Positions 24,485 to 29,111 of a DNA stretch of 29,111 nucleotides are shown here, piece after piece; the first letter of the stretch is position 1, and each line of letters opens with the position of its first letter. The notes under the pieces were generated by a model that was given only the letters and a program-made list of their open reading frames with translations, ran no database searches and was not told the origin of the DNA. Source of the stretch: an uncultured Treponema sp. (GTDB lineage: Bacteria; Spirochaetota; Spirochaetia; Treponematales; Treponemataceae); NCBI GenBank assembly GCA_938039145.1, contig CALHVG010000061.1, positions 1-29,111 on the forward strand, in the 5' to 3' direction. Both the position numbers and the translations under genes were made by a program.

Positions 24485-25420
24485 ATGGCACATCGAAAAC
24501 TGTTTGAAAACGTGTATTTCATTCCGGGATTTACGAACGTGGGCGTGATAAATGCGCCGTCGGGAAAGAAAAACCACATCTACCTGATTGACACAGGCAC
24601 GGACCGGCATTATGCGGAAGAAATCCTTAAAGAACTTTGCGTGATATTTCCTGATGGATTTTCGATAAGAGCCGTCATAAACACTCATGGACATTCCGAC
24701 CACGTAGGCGGAAACGCATTTTTACAGGCGACGCATTCAGCCGAGGTGTGGATTTCAAAAAAAGAGACAAAAATAACAGATGACACTTTCTCGAACGTAA
24801 ACCACATATGGGGAGGAAAGGCAATCCCGGAACTCAGAATGTGGTATTCCCTAAAAGAGAATTTCGAGCCTACAAGAATAATAAACAAAGACGATAAAAT
24901 CACGCTGGAAGACGGCTCCGAAATCTCTTTTGCAGACCTTTCAGGTCATTCCGCAGAACAACTTGGAATTCTTTACAAGGGCAGGAACAAAAAAAGCGTA
25001 TTTTTCACAGGAGACTCGTATCTTGGGCTGGACGAACTTTTCAAATCGAAAATTTCATTTCAGGAAGAACCCTTAGCTGCTCTTTCCACAATGAAAAAAC
25101 TTTTGGACATGGACGCAGATTTTTTTGTTCAATCTCACGGTCTTGTTCCCGGAACAAAGGACGAAATAAAAGAAACAATCACCGGAAATATCAGGGCTCT
25201 TGAAAAACTCATCGCCTACATAAACTATGCATTGAACAAAAAAAATCTTACAACGGAAGCACTGGTTGCAAAAACGATAATCAAGTTCAAGATACATTCA
25301 AGATCCGTGAACTTCGCTCTTGTTCATTCAACAGTAAAAAGCCTTCTTTCAGAACTGTATGAACAGAAAAAAGTCGGAACAAAAGTGAAAGACGGCTTTT
25401 TTTACTGGATAAAAAGATAA
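24485..25420 (+). CDS. Metallo-beta-lactamase-fold hydrolase
   Basis: A 311-residue soluble protein of the MBL superfamily. The metal-binding motif HGHSDH (68-73), a later His155 (DLSGHS) and Asp177 (FTGDS) supply the expected two-metal ligands. A C-terminal helical part (about 215-311) follows, as in glyoxalase II or RNase-like relatives. Substrate unknown: thioester, phosphodiester and lactone hydrolases share this core. The gene starts just after the greA terminator, so it is read either by readthrough or from a promoter that I cannot see. Its stop directly abuts the deoC stop on the other strand. Confidence 0.87.
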   Translation: MAHRKLFENVYFIPGFTNVGVINAPSGKKNHIYLIDTGTDRHYAEEILKELCVIFPDGFSIRAVINTHGHSDHVGGNAFLQATHSAEVWISKKETKITDDTFSNVNHIWGGKAIPELRMWYSLKENFEPTRIINKDDKITLEDGSEISFADLSGHSAEQLGILYKGRNKKSVFFTGDSYLGLDELFKSKISFQEEPLAALSTMKKLLDMDADFFVQSHGLVPGTKDEIKETITGNIRALEKLIAYINYALNKKNLTTEALVAKTIIKFKIHSRSVNFALVHSTVKSLLSELYEQKKVGTKVKDGFFYWIKR

Positions 25421-26161
25421 TTACTTCTCCCAAACGGGAAGTTCTTTGCTTTCGTCCCAGTTTTCAAGAATCTGAATTCCGCTTGATGCGCCGATTCTAC
25501 TGGCTCCTGCCATAACAAGATCCGCCGCCGCCCTTGAGCTTCGTATTCCGCCCGAAGCCTTTACTCCGCAATTGGAATCTACCGCCTTTCTCATGAGCTC
25601 TACATGATATGTTGAAGCTCCGTTCGGAAGAAGCTTTCCGGACTGGTCTTTGGGAGTTGCAAAACCCGTCGATGTTTTTACAAAATCGGCCCCGGCTTTT
25701 ACGGCGCACTTGCAGCAATCGGAAATGGTTTTGTCGTCAAGAAAGCAAGTTTCAAGAATCACTTTGACCAATATATTTTTTCCGAGTTCTTTTCCCGCTT
25801 TTTTAGAAGCCTCCACCACGTCAAGAATATCCGACTGAACATTCGAAAGCCTTCCGTCCAAAGCGGCAGCAACATCGATTACCATATCAACTTCGTCCGC
25901 GCCATCCTTAATCGCAGTGGCTGCCTCAAACGCTTTTACCTTTGACGAACTTGCACCGAAAGGAAAACCGACCACAGTGCAGACTTTCACTTTGCTTCCC
26001 GCAAGTTCAGCCGCCGCAATCGAGACATTTACCGGATTCACACAGACGGAAGCAAAACCGTATTTTTTAGCTTCCGTGCAGAGCCTTGTGATTTTTCTTG
26101 TGCCCGCCGTAGGACTAAGCAGAGTGTGGTCAATCATGGACGCAATCTGTTCTTTTTTCAT
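25421..26161 (-). CDS. deoC: Deoxyribose-phosphate aldolase
   Basis: A 246-residue TIM barrel cleaving 2-deoxyribose 5-phosphate to glyceraldehyde 3-phosphate and acetaldehyde in deoxynucleoside breakdown. Catalytic features: the Schiff-base Lys in FVKTSTGF, a second Lys in VKASGGIR, and Asp in DEVDMVID. The GAGGAG ribosome site, 6 nt before the ATG, is formed by the last two codons of the PEGA-protein gene; only 3 nt separate the genes. No other nucleoside-catabolism gene lies nearby. Confidence 0.95.
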   Translation of the reverse strand: MKKEQIASMIDHTLLSPTAGTRKITRLCTEAKKYGFASVCVNPVNVSIAAAELAGSKVKVCTVVGFPFGASSSKVKAFEAATAIKDGADEVDMVIDVAAALDGRLSNVQSDILDVVEASKKAGKELGKNILVKVILETCFLDDKTISDCCKCAVKAGADFVKTSTGFATPKDQSGKLLPNGASTYHVELMRKAVDSNCGVKASGGIRSSRAAADLVMAGASRIGASSGIQILENWDESKELPVWEK

Positions 26162-26164
26162 TTT

Positions 26165-27169
26165 CTACTCCTCTAAAATTTTTAAGTCGACGTTAAGGTT
26201 AGCCGCATAGGACTTTCCTTTTTCCGCCGAAATATTCCTAATCACCTCATAGTTTCCAAGCACAAAACGGATTCTATGTTCTCCCTCCGAAATCTCAAAA
26301 TCCTTTCCGGTCTCGGTAATTTTCTTTCCGTCAAGAAAAATATCCGCATTGTCGGGCGCCGTAACGGAAAGCCGCGGCTGAAGACTTTTTAGAGAAATCC
26401 GCACAAAAGTGTTTTTTGCCTGTTCCACAACCACGGAACGAACCTCGCTTCTGTAATCCGCGGATTGAATGTTCAAATTGTAAAGCCCGGGCTTCATCAG
26501 CGCGGAATGAGTTTTTCCCTCAAAGTGAGACAAAAGCGCATTTCCGTCCATAAACACGTCAACAGGATGGATTACATCCGAGTTCTCCCCTTCAAGGAAA
26601 AGCGTTATGCGTCCCATGTTAGAAAGGCAAGGCTTAACGGTTACGGTGAGCGTCGAATTCAAAGTTTCCTCAGGAACGCCCTTCATCACCTGCATAAATC
26701 TTATAAACGAAAAACCAGATTTTATGTCCGGAATTACGTTTATTTTTGTAGTGTATGCACTGTCCTTTATAGAAGATGCGTTTTTGCTGAGCGGAATCTG
26801 CGCTGTCCAGTAGACTTTAGGCGGAAGCGGCTGAAGAAAAAGCCTTGTTCCGGAATAGTCTATCCTGTTTTCCTTCGGAACCGGCGAAATGTTATCGTAA
26901 AGCGAAAACGCAACGCTGTCCTGCCATGAAGACACGGCTGAAGGAATCTGAACCTTAACTTCGATTCCCTCTATAAATTCATGACTTTCGGGAAATTTCA
27001 CGCATATGCTGTCGTTTATTCCTGTAACAAAGGTAGATTCGGACGAAGGAGAATCCTCAAGAAGCGCAAAATGAACCTTCCGCACACGGAAATTTTCCGC
27101 AGGCAAAACTGATTTTGCAAAAAGAAAAAACGATACAAATGCAAGAAACTTTGCTGATTTTAAACTCAT
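26165..27169 (-). CDS. Exported PEGA-domain protein
   Basis: A 334-residue protein with a signal peptide (likely cleaved after the SVLPA stretch, about residue 24). The middle is beta-rich and unassigned. The C-terminal part carries one or two PEGA-type beta modules (ADIFLDGKKI ... EGEHRIRFVLGNYE; an earlier partial copy VDVFMDGNAL ... GLYNLNIQSADY). PEGA domains are common in surface and periplasmic proteins. There is no Shine-Dalgarno; TAGAAT lies 7 nt before the ATG. It precedes deoC by 3 nt and follows the M23 peptidase gene by 71 nt. Confidence 0.85.
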   Translation of the reverse strand: MSLKSAKFLAFVSFFLFAKSVLPAENFRVRKVHFALLEDSPSSESTFVTGINDSICVKFPESHEFIEGIEVKVQIPSAVSSWQDSVAFSLYDNISPVPKENRIDYSGTRLFLQPLPPKVYWTAQIPLSKNASSIKDSAYTTKINVIPDIKSGFSFIRFMQVMKGVPEETLNSTLTVTVKPCLSNMGRITLFLEGENSDVIHPVDVFMDGNALLSHFEGKTHSALMKPGLYNLNIQSADYRSEVRSVVVEQAKNTFVRISLKSLQPRLSVTAPDNADIFLDGKKITETGKDFEISEGEHRIRFVLGNYEVIRNISAEKGKSYAANLNVDLKILEE

Positions 27170-27240
27170 CTTAATAATTCTACATCAATATTCAAATTAT
27201 GAACAGAGAATTTCAGGGAACCAAAAACTCAATAGAAAAA

Positions 27241-28536
27241 TCATACGGGAAGCAATGACCTCGGGTCAAGTGCGTTTCCGTTCCGCCTTATCTCAAAATG
27301 AAGATGCGGGCCTGTAACCTGCCCCGTATCTCCCGACTTTCCGATTATATCCCTGCCGTTAACAATATCCCCGTGCTTTACGTACAATTCAGAAAGATGT
27401 GCATAAACGCTTGTAAGCCCGCCGTCATGCGTTATGATTACGTAATTCCCGAATGTAATGTCGTTTTTTTTTGCAAGTGTGACAGTCCCTCGCTTGCAGG
27501 CGTAAACACTGTCTCCAACCTTAGCTGCAAAATCTATTCCGTTGTGCTGTTTCCAAGTTCCGTAAACAGGACTTTTTCTTAATCCGAACTCGGACGTTAT
27601 CGCGTTTGTATCCAAGGGAAGGCTGAACGCCGAATCCAGAAAAAAAAGCCTTTGATAAGGAGAAAAACGCTTTCCTTCAAGAAAAAAGAATTTCCTTGAG
27701 CCGATTTCAAAAAAAGGCGCATTTTCCAAGGAATCCTTATGCTCTTTATAAAGAAGAATTTCAACGGCAGACTTAGGTTTTTCAGGAATAAAAAGCCCTT
27801 TTACAGTCGGAATAACTATGATTTTTCCCTCAAGCGGCGAAGACACGTCAGGAACGGAATTTACAGTCGAAAGTGTGTCGTATGGAATCCCTGTGGAAGA
27901 TGCAAGCGAAAGAAGATTGTCTTTTTTTCCGCATTCATACACAAAAAATTCAGAGACTGCCTTTTTCTGCGCGAAAAAAAGTTTGTCGTTTTCCTTTACG
28001 GCTTCCTGAAGCTGCAAAAAGTTTATGTCGCTCCGTCTTAATTCATTTATTATTGGCAAACGAGCAACATCTATTTCAACCGCGCAAAGTAGTCCCGAAA
28101 AAAAAATAAAAACAGCAAGAGGAACAAAAAATCGTGCCGGTTTTAAAAAACTATTTTTTTTCTGCAATTTTTTTCCCGTAATGCGCATAAAAAATACTTC
28201 AAAAACTAAAACAGCCGCAATCACCAAAACGGCAGGAATCCTCATATCAAGAAAAACAAGTTTTACCGCCGCATAAAGCGCAAAAAATGAGGAAAGAACA
28301 AAAACTGTCACGCGGACAGTTCTTAAAATTCCGTATTTTTTAAAAGCCTTTATGATTCCGTAGACAAAAGCCGCAAAAAAGAGGAACAGAAATACTGCCG
28401 TATACGCCGAAGGTGTTTTTGTGGAAAAAAGCCAAAGCGGAAAAGATACGGCAAATGCGGAAAAAACGCACAGCGCAAAAAGAAGAAAAATCTTCAGCAA
28501 AGACACAAAAAAATTTCTCATCGGAAAAATCTCCAT
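27241..28536 (-). CDS. LysM / M23 (LytM) peptidase with multi-spanning N terminus
   Basis: A 431-residue protein. The N-terminal part has about five hydrophobic helices (near 8-36, 44-64, 75-95, 99-117, 135-153); a LysM module follows (about 196-245, ending IIVIPTVKG); the C-terminal domain is an M23 endopeptidase (about 310-431) with zinc ligands His331 and Asp335 (HNGID) and HLHFE (His413). Such enzymes cut peptidoglycan cross-links. Five helices would put the catalytic part outside if the N terminus is inside. Two starts are possible: ATG 28536, or ATG 28521, which has GGAG 9 nt upstream. Confidence 0.9.
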   Translation of the reverse strand: MEIFPMRNFFVSLLKIFLLFALCVFSAFAVSFPLWLFSTKTPSAYTAVFLFLFFAAFVYGIIKAFKKYGILRTVRVTVFVLSSFFALYAAVKLVFLDMRIPAVLVIAAVLVFEVFFMRITGKKLQKKNSFLKPARFFVPLAVFIFFSGLLCAVEIDVARLPIINELRRSDINFLQLQEAVKENDKLFFAQKKAVSEFFVYECGKKDNLLSLASSTGIPYDTLSTVNSVPDVSSPLEGKIIVIPTVKGLFIPEKPKSAVEILLYKEHKDSLENAPFFEIGSRKFFFLEGKRFSPYQRLFFLDSAFSLPLDTNAITSEFGLRKSPVYGTWKQHNGIDFAAKVGDSVYACKRGTVTLAKKNDITFGNYVIITHDGGLTSVYAHLSELYVKHGDIVNGRDIIGKSGDTGQVTGPHLHFEIRRNGNALDPRSLLPV

Positions 28537-28593
28537 GAAAACCGCTCACAAAATCATGAGCAAAATAAAATGAACAACAGGCAATATGCAAAA

Positions 28594-28622
28594 ACTATAC
28601 AATTAATGCGCACAAAATACAA
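28594..28622 (-). promoter_or_regulatory. Possible promoter of the M23 peptidase gene
   Basis: Minus strand: TTGTAT (28617-28622), 17-nt spacer, TATAGT (28594-28599). The leader would be about 50 nt and contains a small hairpin GCTCA/TGAGC close to the ATG. The -35 match is weak. Confidence 0.4.
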
Positions 28623-28693
28623 TTATGAAAGCCGGGAAATAAAAAATCCAAAAAATGCTAAAGAAAAAACCGAATCAAGCCGATAGTTTAAAT

Positions 28694-28791
28694 GCCAAGG
28701 GCATTTTCCTCTCCCACCCATGCCCTTGGTTGCCTGATGGGCATGGCTGTCCTGAAGTTTCCATAGCTTCTCAAAGGACAGCCTTTTTTTT
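28694..28791 (+). ncRNA. Candidate small RNA or attenuator with competing hairpins
   Basis: Plus strand: hairpin A (28695-28703 with 28721-28729, 9 bp, 17-nt loop); hairpin B, which uses the same middle arm (28718-28725 with 28739-28746, 8 bp); and hairpin C (28745-28753 with 28775-28783, 9 bp, inner GAAG/CTTC). Hairpin C is followed by eight T, a good terminator. A and B exclude each other, and B shares two bases with C. No plus-strand gene lies between 25421 and here, so the terminator must end a transcript that starts close by, or be a relic. I see no match to SRP RNA, 6S, tmRNA or RNase P. Confidence 0.45.
28745..28791 (+). terminator. Rho-independent terminator of the candidate RNA
   Basis: A 9-bp perfect stem GGCTGTCCT/AGGACAGCC with an inner 4-bp stem, followed by TTTTTTTT (28784-28791). 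Confidence 0.8.
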
Positions 28792-29111
28792 AAGAAAAAT
28801 AAAACCCGCGGCGCAGAACGAGATTTCCGATTGCACTTTAAATTTTTTAAGATTTTTTTAAGGATATAAAACTTAATAAATGCAGCGAACAAAAAATCTG
28901 TTCCGCTGTTATGTAATTTTATAGCAAACTTTGCTTCGTCCTTGAAAAAATAAATCCGTCCGCCTTATCGAGATTTTTCACGCAGCGATTCCGAGAATGA
29001 ACTTAAAAAAAGAAAACTGCTCTTTTAGAATGTCATTTCTCTTAAAAATTGCAGGAAAAACTCAAAAAGCAAACTGAAAAATCGGATTCTGCGGCATTAT
29101 ATGTCTCAATT

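Larger units (their letters stand above)
28537..29111. other. Gene-free region with structured RNA candidate
   Basis: 575 nt with no protein gene that I can support. Contents: a possible minus-strand promoter for the M23 gene; a plus-strand set of overlapping hairpins with terminator (28694-28791); and a bulged hairpin CAGCG-AACA/TGTT-CCGCTG near 28884-28907. The rest to the window end is AT-rich. Only very short frames are open, none with a good ribosome site. Confidence 0.65.

Noticed and set aside
23765..24703. A 312-codon open frame on the minus strand opposite greA and the MBL-fold gene
   Set aside because: It covers the conserved GreA core and terminator in antisense and has no ribosome site or recognisable domain.
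28675..28704. A nine-codon minus-strand frame (MPLAFKLSA) after GGGAGAGGAAA, a possible leader peptide for the M23 gene
   Set aside because: It lies upstream of the predicted M23 promoter and overlaps the hairpin repeat; the purine-rich motif also occurs at other spacers without an ATG.
28880..28922. A 14-codon plus-strand frame after AAGGA near 28861
   Set aside because: The ribosome-site distance is about 15 nt and the frame overlaps a hairpin; nothing supports translation.

Overview
The window looks like a chromosomal stretch from a treponeme-like spirochaete. The evidence is a cytidylate kinase fused in frame to ribosomal protein S1, a very long GreA (936 residues, with the ordinary factor only at its C terminus), many TPR, lipoprotein and periplasmic proteins without close namesakes, and moderately AT-rich spacers. 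The genus is my inference from gene content. No insertion sequence, prophage, CRISPR array or rRNA gene is visible.

Layout. (1) 1-3.5 kb, minus: a DEAD-box RNA helicase followed by a YbiT-type ABC-F ATPase whose second ATPase domain is degenerate. (2) 3.5-6.9 kb, minus: a radical SAM protein, a GH3 N-acetylhexosaminidase-like lipoprotein and an RNA m5C methyltransferase, tightly packed. Downstream of them is a GC-rich, repeat-filled spacer. (3) 6.9-7.05 kb: tRNA-Arg(UCU) with its own promoter and terminator. (4) 7.2-16.0 kb, minus: an apparent nine-gene operon, recA-folK-scpA-scpB-rluB-cmk/rpsA-degenerate AAA+ Fis regulator-TPR membrane protein-lipoprotein. It joins DNA repair, chromosome condensation, folate synthesis, ribosome function and envelope genes. 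(5) 16.1-20.2 kb, minus: rpe followed by three coupled genes for a periplasmic TPR/coiled-coil protein, an exported protein and a membrane-anchored TPR protein, closed by a terminator. (6) 20.2-25.4 kb, plus: tandem promoters, a TPR protein, the giant GreA, a terminator, and a metallo-beta-lactamase-fold protein read by readthrough or from an unseen promoter. (7) 25.4-28.5 kb, minus: a polytopic LysM/M23 peptidase, a PEGA-domain exported protein and deoC. deoC meets the plus-strand gene tail to tail with no spacer. (8) 28.5-29.1 kb: no protein gene that I can support. It does hold a plus-strand set of competing hairpins ending in a strong terminator, which may be a small RNA or attenuator.

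The observations most worth following are: a PcrA/UvrD-like Tudor module predicted inside the GreA extension; the structured plus-strand RNA candidate near 28.7 kb; a Fis-type AAA+ regulator that has lost the sigma54-contact loop; the rpe-linked TPR envelope cluster; and a set of first-in-operon genes that lack a Shine-Dalgarno site but carry a -10-like box 6-7 nt before the ATG, suggesting leaderless mRNAs.
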